DNA from: an uncultured Prevotella sp.
Lineage (GTDB): Bacteria > Bacteroidota > Bacteroidia > Bacteroidales > Bacteroidaceae
Assembly (NCBI GenBank): GCA_900542795.1
Contig: UQPD01000076.1
Span: 1 to 12,412 of the forward strand
Reading direction: 5' to 3'
Length of the DNA: 12,412 bases
Part shown: positions 1 to 7,221 of the stretch, piece by piece
How the letters are laid out: each line of letters starts with the position of its first letter
Position numbering within the stretch: the stretch's first letter is position 1
Made by a program: the position numbers and the translations under genes
Notes under the pieces: model-generated
What the model was told of the DNA's origin: nothing
The model's input: the letters and a program-made list of their open reading frames with translations, nothing else
The model's database searches: none

Positions 1-185
1 GATAAAACTATCAAATCTCATGCAGAACATTTTTACGGATTTTGAACACCCTACCGAAAGGGGTTATTTATGGAAATTCAAAAAATAAAAATTTATGAAC
101 ATTTGTGGCTCATTGATGAACATTTTTGACTAAACCAAGCGCGAAGCGCAAAAAATAAATATTGTTTTACTACTCATAAAACAAA
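1..185. other. AT-rich intergenic stretch with no gene seen
   Basis: No open frame of useful length is present and no RNA gene is recognised. Three small structures are visible. A weak hairpin at 45-65 pairs AAC/GTT and CCCT/AGGG around a single bulged A with loop ACCGAA, but no T-run follows it. The decamer ATGAACATTT occurs at 95-104 and 116-125, that is at 21-bp spacing, with a related GAACATTT at 25-32. A short GC palindrome-like element, GCGCGAAGCGC, lies at 139-149 in otherwise AT-rich DNA. None can be tied to a function. The stretch lies beyond the terminator of the glgB transcription unit. Confidence 0.5.
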
Positions 186-228
186 TCAAGTTTCGGATTT
201 AGCCCTTATAGCTAAATCCAAAACTTGA
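186..228 (-). terminator. Rho-independent terminator after glgB
   Basis: Positions 186-203 and 211-228 form an 18-bp stem with a 7-nt loop (204-210). In minus-strand RNA the stem is continuous because the single non-Watson-Crick position (194/220) is a G-U wobble. In plus-strand RNA the same position is a C-A mismatch. Reading the minus strand, the stem is followed by TTTGTTTTATGAG, a T-rich tail; on the plus side no T-run follows. Both facts point to termination of minus-strand transcription. The structure starts 9 nt after the glgB stop codon, so it is the likely end of the transcription unit that starts upstream of the penicillin-binding protein gene. Confidence 0.85.
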
Positions 229-237
229 ACTCGTAAT

Positions 238-2334
238 TTATTCTTTATCTGCTTTACCAGCCTTTTTATCCTCGCGCTTTTTAAGCACTACTGCTGAGCG
301 AGCAGGGATATACAACTTTAACCATCCTTTGTGATCGCGAGCGAGCAAGGGATCGAAATTAGTAAGGTGCTTTACGCTATCGTCGGCCAACCCGTTACCA
401 CCATAAGCCTTGGCATCGGTATTAAGCACCACTTCGTATTCTCCTTCGGGAACACGGAAGCCATAACCCTCGTACGAGCGATTGGGCGAGAAGTTGAACA
501 CAAAAACAAGCGAGCCTCGCATGTAAGCCAAGATTTGGTCGCCATCATCGTGCCAAATTTCTTGTACGGGATAACGACGAATGTCTGCCATTGTCTTGCG
601 AAGCAAATGAACCATATCGTTATCAAAGTCACCCAAGTAGTGATAGCAGAGATTGTGGTTATCTACTAAATTCCACTGACGACGAGCATACTTATAACTC
701 CAACCGTTACCTTCGCGTGGGAAGTCAATCCATTCGGGATGACCAAATTCGTTACCCATAAAATTAAGGTAACCACCATTGATGGTCGAAGCCGTTACCA
801 AACGAATCATCTTGTGCAAAGCAATGCCACGATGTACGGTTCCATTTTCGTCGCCTTTTTGGAAGTGCCAATACATGTCGGCATCAATCAAGCGGAAGAT
901 TAACGTTTTGTCGCCAACCAAAGCTTGGTCGTGGCTTTCGCAATAAGAGATGGTCTTTTCATCGGCACGGCGGTTTGTCAATTCCCAAAGTATAGATGAC
1001 GGATGCCAATCTTCGTCGCGACGTTCTTTAATGGTTTTAATCCAATAGTCGGGGATATTCATCGCCATGCGATAATCAAAGCCATAACCTCCATCGGCAA
1101 AAGGTGCTGCCAAACCTGGCATGCCGCTTACTTCCTCGGCAATGGTGATGGCATGGGGATTAACCTCGTGAATGAGTTGGTTCGCCAAAGTGAGATAGCA
1201 AATGGCATTGTCATCTTGGTGACCATTGAAGTAATCGCCATAACCACAGAAGCTTTCGCCCAAGCCATGGCTATAATAAAGCATGGATGTTACACCATCG
1301 AAGCGGAAACCATCGAAATGATATTCTGAAAGCCAATACTTGCAGTTTGACAAAAGGAAATGAATAACCTCGTTCTTGCCATAGTCAAAACAAAGGCTGT
1401 CCCATGCTGAATGCTCGCGTCGCGGAGCAGGATAGAAGAATTGATCGGGATCGCCAGCATAGTTACCCAAACCTTCAATTTCGTTTTTCACAGCATGGCT
1501 ATGCACCAAGTCCATAATTACACTTATGCCTGCCTCGTGTGCTGCATCTACTAATTGTTTGAGTTCGTCGGGCGTACCAAATCGACTACTTGGAGCAAAG
1601 AATGAGCTAACGTGATAACCAAAACTTCCGTAGTAAGGATGCTCTGCGATTGCCATAATTTGAATGCAGTTATATCCATCGGCAATTACACGGGGCAACA
1701 CATTTTCTCGAAATTCATTGTATGAGCCTACTTTTTCAGCATCTTGTGCCATACCTATGTGACACTCGTAGATAAAGAGCGGACCACGTTTGGGACGGAA
1801 GTTGGGTTTCTTCCATTCGTAAGACTTTTCGGGACACCAAACTTGCGCACTAAAGATTTTGGTTTCTTCGTCTTGAACAACTCTCTGAGCCCAAGCAGGC
1901 ACACGTTCACCCTGTCCACCATTCCAATGGATAGACAGTTTATATAGGTCGAGATGTTTCAACACCTTTGACGAAAGCTTCAATTCCCAGTTTCCAGTAC
2001 CTTCAATGCGTTTAAAGGCGAACTCAGGAAGTTCTTTCCAGTCATTGAACGTTCCAATCAGGTAGATTTCTGTTGCATTGGGAGCCCATTCGCGTAACAC
2101 CCATTGTCTGGGTGTGCGATGAAGACCGAAATAAAGGTAACCATCGGCAAAGTCGCTCAATGTGCCCTTACCTGCAAGCTCATTCATCTTGTAAACCGCA
2201 TGGTCATGACGACCTTGTATGGCTTGCTCGTAAGGACGCAGCCATTCATCGTTTTTCACGATTTTGAATTGACGGGGTCGAGAAACTCTCCTTTTGGTAG
2301 TCTCAACTTTTGTGCTTGTTTTTTTGGCTTTCAT
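238..2334 (-). CDS. glgB: 1,4-alpha-glucan branching enzyme, eukaryote-like (GH13_8) type
   Basis: This cytoplasmic enzyme cuts alpha-1,4 glucan chains and rejoins them through alpha-1,6 bonds, making the branches of glycogen. At 698 aa it has a CBM48-like N-terminal domain (about 65-165, with REWAPNATEIYLIGTFNDW) and a GH13 barrel (about 185-560). Conserved GH13 regions are DLVHSH (275-280), DGFRFDG (341-347, nucleophile D346), AEEVSG (399-404, acid/base E400) and SHDQ (467-470, transition-state D469). A C-terminal beta domain follows (about 590-687). The FRFDGVTSMLYYSHG segment resembles eukaryotic branching enzymes more than E. coli GlgB. Both ends are Lys-rich: about 25 residues at the N-terminus, and a KKREDKKAGKADKE tail. 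The ATG at 2334 is preceded by an A11 run and no Shine-Dalgarno. It is the last gene before the terminator. No other glycogen gene is in the window. Confidence 0.95.
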   Translation of the reverse strand: MKAKKTSTKVETTKRRVSRPRQFKIVKNDEWLRPYEQAIQGRHDHAVYKMNELAGKGTLSDFADGYLYFGLHRTPRQWVLREWAPNATEIYLIGTFNDWKELPEFAFKRIEGTGNWELKLSSKVLKHLDLYKLSIHWNGGQGERVPAWAQRVVQDEETKIFSAQVWCPEKSYEWKKPNFRPKRGPLFIYECHIGMAQDAEKVGSYNEFRENVLPRVIADGYNCIQIMAIAEHPYYGSFGYHVSSFFAPSSRFGTPDELKQLVDAAHEAGISVIMDLVHSHAVKNEIEGLGNYAGDPDQFFYPAPRREHSAWDSLCFDYGKNEVIHFLLSNCKYWLSEYHFDGFRFDGVTSMLYYSHGLGESFCGYGDYFNGHQDDNAICYLTLANQLIHEVNPHAITIAEEVSGMPGLAAPFADGGYGFDYRMAMNIPDYWIKTIKERRDEDWHPSSILWELTNRRADEKTISYCESHDQALVGDKTLIFRLIDADMYWHFQKGDENGTVHRGIALHKMIRLVTASTINGGYLNFMGNEFGHPEWIDFPREGNGWSYKYARRQWNLVDNHNLCYHYLGDFDNDMVHLLRKTMADIRRYPVQEIWHDDGDQILAYMRGSLVFVFNFSPNRSYEGYGFRVPEGEYEVVLNTDAKAYGGNGLADDSVKHLTNFDPLLARDHKGWLKLYIPARSAVVLKKREDKKAGKADKE

Positions 2335-2338
2335 GATA

Positions 2339-2349
2339 TTTTTTTTTTT
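2339..2349 (-). promoter_or_regulatory. A11 homopolymer in the glgB leader
   Basis: On the coding strand, eleven consecutive A residues are followed by TATC and then the glgB ATG, so the tract covers about -5 to -15. Bacteroidota generally initiate without Shine-Dalgarno pairing and favour A-rich sequence just before the start codon, so this tract probably acts as a translation-initiation element. Its length also makes it prone to slippage. Any effect would be on expression level, since it is outside the coding sequence. Confidence 0.5.
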
Positions 2350-2421
2350 AGAAACAACTTTGAGTTTGACTCTTCTCGAAAGCTACAAGAATGCGTCTGT
2401 CACTGTTGTTGCAATTTTTGA

Positions 2422-3534
2422 TTACTGAACGACACGACCGTTTGAATATTCGCCAGACTTGGTAACATTGCCATTAGCGTCATACTCTTTATACTTGCCA
2501 TGCTTCATACCATCTTTATAGGTGCAGTCGATTCGGGTTCCATCAGCACGAATTTCAACAGAGCGTCCGTCACGCTTGCCCTCACGGAAGCTACCTTTAA
2601 AGCGTCCTCCGGCAGAATAAGTAAATGTACCTTCACCATCCATGCGGTTATTTTTCCATTCACCATTATATTCATCGCCGTTTTTCCATTTATAAATGCC
2701 ACGACCATGCATCATATTATTTTGCCACTGACCTTTATAGGTTGCTACACCTTTCCACTGGAAGGTGCCCTGACCATTTTGCTCTCCATTAAGGAAATTA
2801 CCTACATAAGAGTCGCCATTGGCAAAACGGAAAGTTCCCATTCCTGTGCGTTCGCCCATTAGGTATTGACCCTCATAAGTGTCGCCATTGCGGAATTTAT
2901 AGATGCCACGACCATCTTGCATGTCGTTTTTCCATTCACCATTATAATAGTCGCCATCGGCATAAAAGTAGGTACCACGTCCGTTGCGCATATTCTTAGC
3001 CCATTCACCTTCATATTTAGAGCCATCTTTCCAATCGAAGATACCCTTACCTTCTTTTTGGTCGTCTACCCAACTACCTTTATAATAGGCACCGCTTTGG
3101 TAGTAATAAGTACCTTCGCCATTGCGCTTGTCGTTTTTCCAACTTCCCTCATATCTATCGCCATTATAGAAGTACATAATGCCTTTGCCTTCTTTGTGGT
3201 TACGATACCATGTACCTACATATTTATTATTATTCGTGGCGTAGTATGTGCCTTTGCCGTTTTTTTCGTTCTTAGTCCAATTTCCTTCATATCGCGCACC
3301 ATCAGCAGCCGTAAATGTGCCTTCGCCATTGCGCATACCCTTAACGAAAGAACCTTCGTAAGTATCGCCATTGTCATATTGCACACGTCCCTTACCACTT
3401 GGTTTGCCACCAGAGAGTTCGCCTGTATAGATGCCACCATCTTTCAGCGTACACGAACCTACAACAATTTTTTGAGCCCAAACTGTAGTGCAGCTCAAAG
3501 CTATAATAAGTGAAAGAAAAAACTTTTTTTGCAT
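2422..3534 (-). CDS. Secreted MORN-repeat protein (14 tandem repeats)
   Basis: The 370-aa product begins with a clear signal peptide: MQKK, a hydrophobic core, then VWA-Q, suggesting signal peptidase I cleavage after A20. A lipoprotein signal at C15 is less likely, as ALSC is a poor lipobox. Residues 33-354 are 14 repeats of exactly 23 residues without gaps, following G-x-x-Y-x-G-x-W/F...G-x-G-x-y. A partial repeat follows at 355-370. Repeats 13-14 are more degenerate (GTRIDCTY lacks the usual Y-x-G). No enzymatic domain is present. MORN repeats form elongated beta-hairpin arrays and in other proteins contact lipids or partner proteins; what this one binds is unknown. Its start is 15 nt from the kdsB stop, implying co-transcription with cell-envelope genes, so a periplasmic or surface scaffold role is a guess. 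ATG at 3534 is the only start that keeps the signal peptide. Confidence 0.9.
   Translation of the reverse strand: MQKKFFLSLIIALSCTTVWAQKIVVGSCTLKDGGIYTGELSGGKPSGKGRVQYDNGDTYEGSFVKGMRNGEGTFTAADGARYEGNWTKNEKNGKGTYYATNNNKYVGTWYRNHKEGKGIMYFYNGDRYEGSWKNDKRNGEGTYYYQSGAYYKGSWVDDQKEGKGIFDWKDGSKYEGEWAKNMRNGRGTYFYADGDYYNGEWKNDMQDGRGIYKFRNGDTYEGQYLMGERTGMGTFRFANGDSYVGNFLNGEQNGQGTFQWKGVATYKGQWQNNMMHGRGIYKWKNGDEYNGEWKNNRMDGEGTFTYSAGGRFKGSFREGKRDGRSVEIRADGTRIDCTYKDGMKHGKYKEYDANGNVTKSGEYSNGRVVQ
2473..3438 (-). repeat. 14 x 69-bp in-frame tandem repeat encoding MORN units
   Basis: The coding region for residues 33-354 has a strict 69-bp period (23 codons). Repeated nucleotide words are visible in the same phase, for example TTTTTCCATTCACCATTATA (plus strand) near 2651 and 2930. 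Divergence between units is considerable, so the array is old rather than a recent expansion. Recombination between units could still change the repeat number between strains. Confidence 0.8.
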
Positions 3535-3549
3535 GATGTTTTTAAAAAA

Positions 3550-4302
3550 TCAAATAGAATTCTTCAAGAAGTTTTCTGCGCGTTGCAAATCCTCGGGGGT
3601 GTCAATACCAATGGTTTCTACATCGGTATAGCCCACCTTGATGCGGAGTCCTGCTTGCAACCAACGCAATTGTTCGAGCGATTCGCATTGTTCGAGTTCA
3701 CCTTGTGGCATTGAGGTAATATCCTTCAACACTTCTGTGCGATATGCATACAAACCAATGTGTTTTAAATAGCGGTGCTTTGTAGCCCACTCTTCTTGAG
3801 GTATACCACGCAAGTAAGGTATTACGCTACGCGAAAAATAGAGTGCATAGTTATCATTGCTGACCACCACTTTCGGACTGTTGGGATTAGCTATCTGTTC
3901 GAAAGGTGCATCTGCTGCAAAAGGCTTTACCAAGGTAGCAATTTGAGTGGTTGTGTCATCAAAGCAATGCTTTATTTCCTCCAACTGCGACAAATCAATA
4001 AAAGGTTCATCACCCTGTACATTGACCACAACATCTGCCTCTATGCCCAATTTGCAGTAAGCTTCATAGCAACGGTCTGTTCCGCTACGATGATGGGTTG
4101 AGGTCATTACTACCTGTCCGCCAAACGATGCTACTGCATTATAAATGCGTTCATCGTCGGTGGCTACACAAACATGCTCAAATGATTGTGACACGCGTTC
4201 GTACACACGCTGTATAATAGGTTTTCCGCCCAATAAAGCCAATGGCTTAGCTGGGAAACGCGTTGAAGCATAACGCGCAGGGATAATTGCAATGAATTTC
4301 AT
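3550..4302 (-). CDS. kdsB: 3-deoxy-manno-octulosonate cytidylyltransferase (CMP-Kdo synthetase)
   Basis: KdsB joins CTP and Kdo to give CMP-Kdo and pyrophosphate in the cytoplasm, activating Kdo for transfer to lipid A in the LPS inner core. The 250-aa length is normal for the family. The nucleotide-binding N-terminus is IPARYASTRFPAKPL (7-21), followed by VATDDERI (46-53), HRSGTDR (71-77), the metal-site NVQGDEP (94-100), ESLEQLRWL (207-215) and GIDTPEDL (232-239). All are intact. The ATG at 4302 leaves a 76-nt gap from the upstream penicillin-binding protein gene, which contains a hairpin but no terminator-like T-run. The downstream MORN gene begins 15 nt after the TGA stop. Presence of kdsB implies a Gram-negative outer membrane with Kdo-containing lipid A. 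Confidence 0.97.
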   Translation of the reverse strand: MKFIAIIPARYASTRFPAKPLALLGGKPIIQRVYERVSQSFEHVCVATDDERIYNAVASFGGQVVMTSTHHRSGTDRCYEAYCKLGIEADVVVNVQGDEPFIDLSQLEEIKHCFDDTTTQIATLVKPFAADAPFEQIANPNSPKVVVSNDNYALYFSRSVIPYLRGIPQEEWATKHRYLKHIGLYAYRTEVLKDITSMPQGELEQCESLEQLRWLQAGLRIKVGYTDVETIGIDTPEDLQRAENFLKNSI

Positions 4303-4324
4303 TTGTTATATTGTCTATTGGTTT

Positions 4325-4362
4325 GAGAACCAGAACGAGGACTTTTTAAAGAACTCGTTCTC
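4325..4362 (-). other. Intercistronic hairpin between the PBP1A gene and kdsB
   Basis: AGAACGAG (4332-4339) pairs perfectly with CTCGTTCT (4354-4361). Inside it, after a symmetric 2x2 internal loop, CTTT (4342-4345) pairs with AAAG (4348-4351). A second pairing competes for the same right arm: GAGAAC (4325-4330) with GTTCTC (4357-4362). No T-run follows on the minus strand, so it does not look like a terminator. An RNA-processing or stability element between the two cistrons is possible. Only the complementarity is directly seen. Confidence 0.45.
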
Positions 4363-4378
4363 TATTCCCCAAACACGT

Positions 4379-6775
4379 TTATTCAAAATATTTTTCGCTC
4401 GATGACTTTGACTGCGTCTTAGGTTGTTCGCCACCTTCTTTTTCCATCAAGTTTTCGTTAGCATGGTCTGCATTTTCGTCATCACCACCTCCACCATCGC
4501 CGTCTTTCTTACCAGCATGTCGATGCGTGGTTGTTAGTGCTGCTGGCTTATCGAAGTCGCGATTGGGGTCATAGCCTAATGCTTTGTTCGCATAAACGCG
4601 ACGCATATAGAGTGCCCAAATAGGTAAAGCTGTTGCCGAACCTTGACCAATGGCTGTTGAGTTAAAGTGAATGTCGCGTTCGTCACCACCCACCCAAACA
4701 GCGGTTACTAATTGAGGCACACACCCCACGAACCAACCATCAGAGTTGCTATTGGTTGTACCCGTCTTACCTGCGATAGGTCCTTTCATGTTGAAGGCAT
4801 AACGTAACTTTCTACCTGTACCCTCGTCAATTACTGCCTTCATCATGTCTATCATATTATAGGCAGTTTCCTCACTATACACTTCGTTGGTACGAGGTGC
4901 AAATTCTGCAATTACATTTCCTTCGCTATCTTCGATTTTCGTTACGAGCAAGGGGGCTCTACGAATACCCTTTTCAACAAAAGCCGTGTAAGCTGAAGCC
5001 AACTCAGCAGGTGTAATGTCGCAAGTACCCAAACAGAGGGGGAGCGAAGGCTGCATATTGTCGTTTGCTACGCCCAACGCATGGAGGTCTCTTACCAACC
5101 CTTGCCCCGTGGGGTCTATTTCATACATAAGACCTGCGGTTACCCAGTTGTTAGAACGACTCAAAGCCCACTTTAGCGTTACATGCGAACCATAGCAAGC
5201 ACGACTTCCATTACGTGGAGACCATCCACCATAGCTTCGTTGCACATTAAGGATGGTTGAATGGGGTGTCTTACCTCCTTGCAAGCCCATAGCATAAACA
5301 AAGGGCTTCATGGTTGAACCTATTTGTCGACGACCTACCATCGCCATATCATATTGGAAGTGCGAGAAGTCTGGACCACCTACATAAGCTTTGATATAGC
5401 CTGTCATAGGGTCGATTGACACCATGGCTGCTCTCAAGAACTTTTTGTAGTATAATATGGAGTCGATGGGCGTCATGGTTACATCTACATCACCATGATA
5501 GCTAAACACAGTCATAGGCACTTTGGTATGGAATGCCTTGTCTATTTCCTCGTCGCTTGCACCATCAGCTTTCATTACGCGATAACGATCTGACTGACGA
5601 ATGGCGCGTTGAATGCGGCGTTTTACATCTTTTGCACTCAAGGATGAACTATAGGGAAAGTTTGGCGAAGAACGTCTTTCCGCTTCAAACTTGGCTTGCA
5701 AGTTCTTGCCTACCTGTGTGTAAACCGCAGCCTCTGCATATTGCTGCATACGCGAGTCGATAGTGGTATAAACCTTTAAACCATCGGTATAGATGTCGTA
5801 ATTCGAGCCATCCTTCTTTTGGTTCTTTTTACACCAACCATACAAGGGGTCTGTTTCCCAATACAAAGAGTCTTCGTAATATTGCTGACGCTGCCACGAT
5901 TTATATTTTGAAGGATCGGGTTTATCTGCCATCATAAATCTGCGCAAATACTCACGCACATAGGCTCCTAAGCCTTCCTTATGGTCAATGCGATGAAAGT
6001 TCAACTTTAAAGGTTCTTCGCTCAACGTTGCATATTCGGTTTCCGAGAGTTTTCCCGACTTTACCATTTGCTGGAGCACCACATTTCTGCGCTGACGGCA
6101 ACGTTCGGGTTCACGTACGGGATTGAAATAAGAAGGATTCTTACACATTCCCACTAACGTAGCACTTTCTACAATGGATAAATCCTTGGGGGCTTTACCA
6201 AAATATACATTAGCTGCTGTTTTAATGCCCACAGCGTTATGCAGAAAGTCAAAATAGTTTAGGTAAAGTGTCAAAATTTCTTCTTTGGTATAATGACGTT
6301 CAAGTTCCACAGCAATTATCCATTCCACGGGTTTCTGCACAAGACGTTGCATGGTTGATTCTGCCGAAGATGAATATAATTGTTTTGCTAATTGCTGTGT
6401 GATGGTACTTCCACCACCTGCTCCTTTATGGCCTAAGATGCCACGCTTTACCACTGCACGCGAAAGAGCTCGAGCATCAATGCCCGAGTGATCATAAAAG
6501 CGTTCGTCTTCTGTTGAAACTAAAGCATCAAATAAATGTGTAGAAATGCTATCATAACCAACGAATACACGATTTTCATTTCTTGACCACGTACCCATTA
6601 GTCTACCATCTGCACTAATTACTTGCGAAGCATATTTGCTAATAGGGCTTTGAAGTTCTGCAATAGGAGGCATATAACCAATCCATCCGAGTTCAACAAA
6701 CGACACGGACAATACTACCAACAAAATAATTGCGGCATAAGAACCCCAAAGTATTTTTACAAATTTCTTTCTCAT
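4379..6775 (-). CDS. mrcA: Class A penicillin-binding protein (PBP1A type, transglycosylase/transpeptidase)
   Basis: This inner-membrane enzyme polymerises lipid II into glycan strands and cross-links the peptides in the periplasm. Numbered from the ATG at 6775 (798 aa), it has a short cytoplasmic end, one membrane helix (about 9-29), a GT51 domain (about 50-230) with STEDERFYDHSG (87-98, catalytic E89) and GGSTITQQLAKQLY (121-134), then a transpeptidase domain (about 440-725) with STMK (487-490, nucleophile S487), SNN (541-543) and KTG (670-672). All catalytic motifs are intact. The tail from about 750 is a low-complexity Gly/Asp/Glu/Lys segment. A TTG at 6805 would add ten residues, but the ATG puts the charged MRKK directly before the membrane helix, so I prefer it. 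It is the first gene of the likely four-gene minus-strand unit. The symbol follows the E. coli PBP1A name; orthology is at family level. Confidence 0.95.
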   Translation of the reverse strand: MRKKFVKILWGSYAAIILLVVLSVSFVELGWIGYMPPIAELQSPISKYASQVISADGRLMGTWSRNENRVFVGYDSISTHLFDALVSTEDERFYDHSGIDARALSRAVVKRGILGHKGAGGGSTITQQLAKQLYSSSAESTMQRLVQKPVEWIIAVELERHYTKEEILTLYLNYFDFLHNAVGIKTAANVYFGKAPKDLSIVESATLVGMCKNPSYFNPVREPERCRQRRNVVLQQMVKSGKLSETEYATLSEEPLKLNFHRIDHKEGLGAYVREYLRRFMMADKPDPSKYKSWQRQQYYEDSLYWETDPLYGWCKKNQKKDGSNYDIYTDGLKVYTTIDSRMQQYAEAAVYTQVGKNLQAKFEAERRSSPNFPYSSSLSAKDVKRRIQRAIRQSDRYRVMKADGASDEEIDKAFHTKVPMTVFSYHGDVDVTMTPIDSILYYKKFLRAAMVSIDPMTGYIKAYVGGPDFSHFQYDMAMVGRRQIGSTMKPFVYAMGLQGGKTPHSTILNVQRSYGGWSPRNGSRACYGSHVTLKWALSRSNNWVTAGLMYEIDPTGQGLVRDLHALGVANDNMQPSLPLCLGTCDITPAELASAYTAFVEKGIRRAPLLVTKIEDSEGNVIAEFAPRTNEVYSEETAYNMIDMMKAVIDEGTGRKLRYAFNMKGPIAGKTGTTNSNSDGWFVGCVPQLVTAVWVGGDERDIHFNSTAIGQGSATALPIWALYMRRVYANKALGYDPNRDFDKPAALTTTHRHAGKKDGDGGGGDDENADHANENLMEKEGGEQPKTQSKSSSEKYFE

Positions 6776-6847
6776 AAGAATGTTCAATGAGGCAATAAAA
6801 GGCAAACTACCTCATTGCAAGATTGATATTTTTCTGTTTCTAATATG

Positions 6848-6879
6848 CAAACTTACAAAAAAGGTTTCAAACACACAAT
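6848..6879 (-). promoter_or_regulatory. Bacteroidota-type promoter for the PBP1A unit
   Basis: On the minus strand TAAGTTTG (6855 to 6848) fits the -7 consensus TAnnTTTG exactly. Twenty nt upstream lies ATTG (6879 to 6876), matching three of four bases of the -33 TTTG. The start of transcription would be near 6842, giving a leader of about 65 nt before the ATG at 6775. The motif is short, so chance matches are possible, but its position is right. Confidence 0.55.
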
Positions 6880-6953
6880 TATAAAAGCAATTATAGTTAT
6901 TTTTTATCGTTGACGGTTTTTGCAAGAAACTCTCAAGAAAGCTCTAAAATCAC

Positions 6954-7019
6954 GTTAGTTAACCCGCGAAATTGTTTTAGTTAACTCGCGAAATCGTTTT
7001 AGTTAACTCGCAAAATCGT
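6954..7019. repeat. Three tandem 22-bp repeats in the divergent intergenic region
   Basis: Copies are at 6954-6975, 6976-6997 and 6998-7019, with no spacer. The core is TTAGTTAACTCGCGAAAT, which contains the palindrome GTTAAC and, in copy 2, TCGCGA. Copy 1 differs from copy 2 at three positions and copy 3 at one. The 22-bp period is close to two helical turns, so a protein binding each unit would sit on the same face of the DNA. Tandem regulator sites, or a member of a dispersed intergenic repeat family, are both possible. Confidence 0.8.
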
Positions 7020-7036
7020 TTTAACTAAAACGATTT
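6991..7036. repeat. 16-bp perfect inverted repeat closing the 22-bp array
   Basis: AAATCGTTTTAGTTAA (6991-7006) is the exact reverse complement of TTAACTAAAACGATTT (7021-7036), with a 14-nt loop. A shorter alternative pairs AAATCGTTTTA (7013-7023) with TAAAACGATTT (7026-7036) across a 2-nt loop. So the array is three direct units plus most of one inverted unit. No T-run follows on either strand, so it is not a typical terminator. Confidence 0.75.
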
Positions 7037-7086
7037 AAGGGCATAAATCACAACATTACTAATCAAAAAGCATTATTAAAGTAAGA

Positions 7087-7098
7087 GCAACGCGTTGC
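7087..7098. promoter_or_regulatory. 12-bp perfect palindrome, candidate operator
   Basis: GCAACGCGTTGC is a perfect dyad in otherwise AT-rich intergenic DNA. It lies about 135 bp upstream of the clpC -33 element and about 230 bp upstream of the PBP1A -7 element, on the far side of the 22-bp array. Binding by a dimeric regulator is plausible, but no known operator is recognised. Confidence 0.35.
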
Positions 7099-7172
7099 CT
7101 CACACAATCCCCATAAACAAATTAGAATACCTACAGATGTTTCATAGTTTACTTGTTGAGGCTCACAGCAGC

Positions 7173-7190
7173 CAAAACACGCAAAACACG
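7173..7190. repeat. 9-bp perfect tandem duplication
   Basis: CAAAACACG occurs twice in direct succession (7173-7181 and 7182-7190), about 30 bp upstream of the clpC -33 element. It is short and may be chance or a minor slippage product. Confidence 0.4.
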
Positions 7191-7221
7191 TCTTTACACA
7201 AAAAAAGAATTAAAAATTTGC

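Noticed and set aside
2335..2421. Separate promoter or terminator between the MORN gene and glgB
   Set aside because: The best -7 candidate (TAGCTTTC) misses the consensus and has no -33 partner, and no GC-rich stem with T-run is seen, so read-through is the simpler view.
2866..3513. 215-codon open frame on the plus strand, opposite the MORN gene
   Set aside because: It arises because the 69-bp MORN units lack stops in this frame; its translation is a repetitive hydrophobic Ile/Phe/Thr-rich shadow with no family resemblance.
6776..6805. Ten-residue N-terminal extension of the penicillin-binding protein from a TTG at 6805
   Set aside because: The ATG at 6775 gives the normal MRKK start just before the membrane helix; the extension adds an uncharged stretch before it, which is less typical.
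6954..7036. Reading of the 22-bp units as a mini CRISPR array
   Set aside because: The units are contiguous with no spacers, and no cas gene is nearby.
7087..7162. Possible stem between GCCTCA (7097-7102) and TGAGGC (7157-7162) as a structured RNA or riboswitch
   Set aside because: Only 6 bp with a 54-nt loop, lying upstream of the predicted clpC transcription start; chance is a sufficient explanation.
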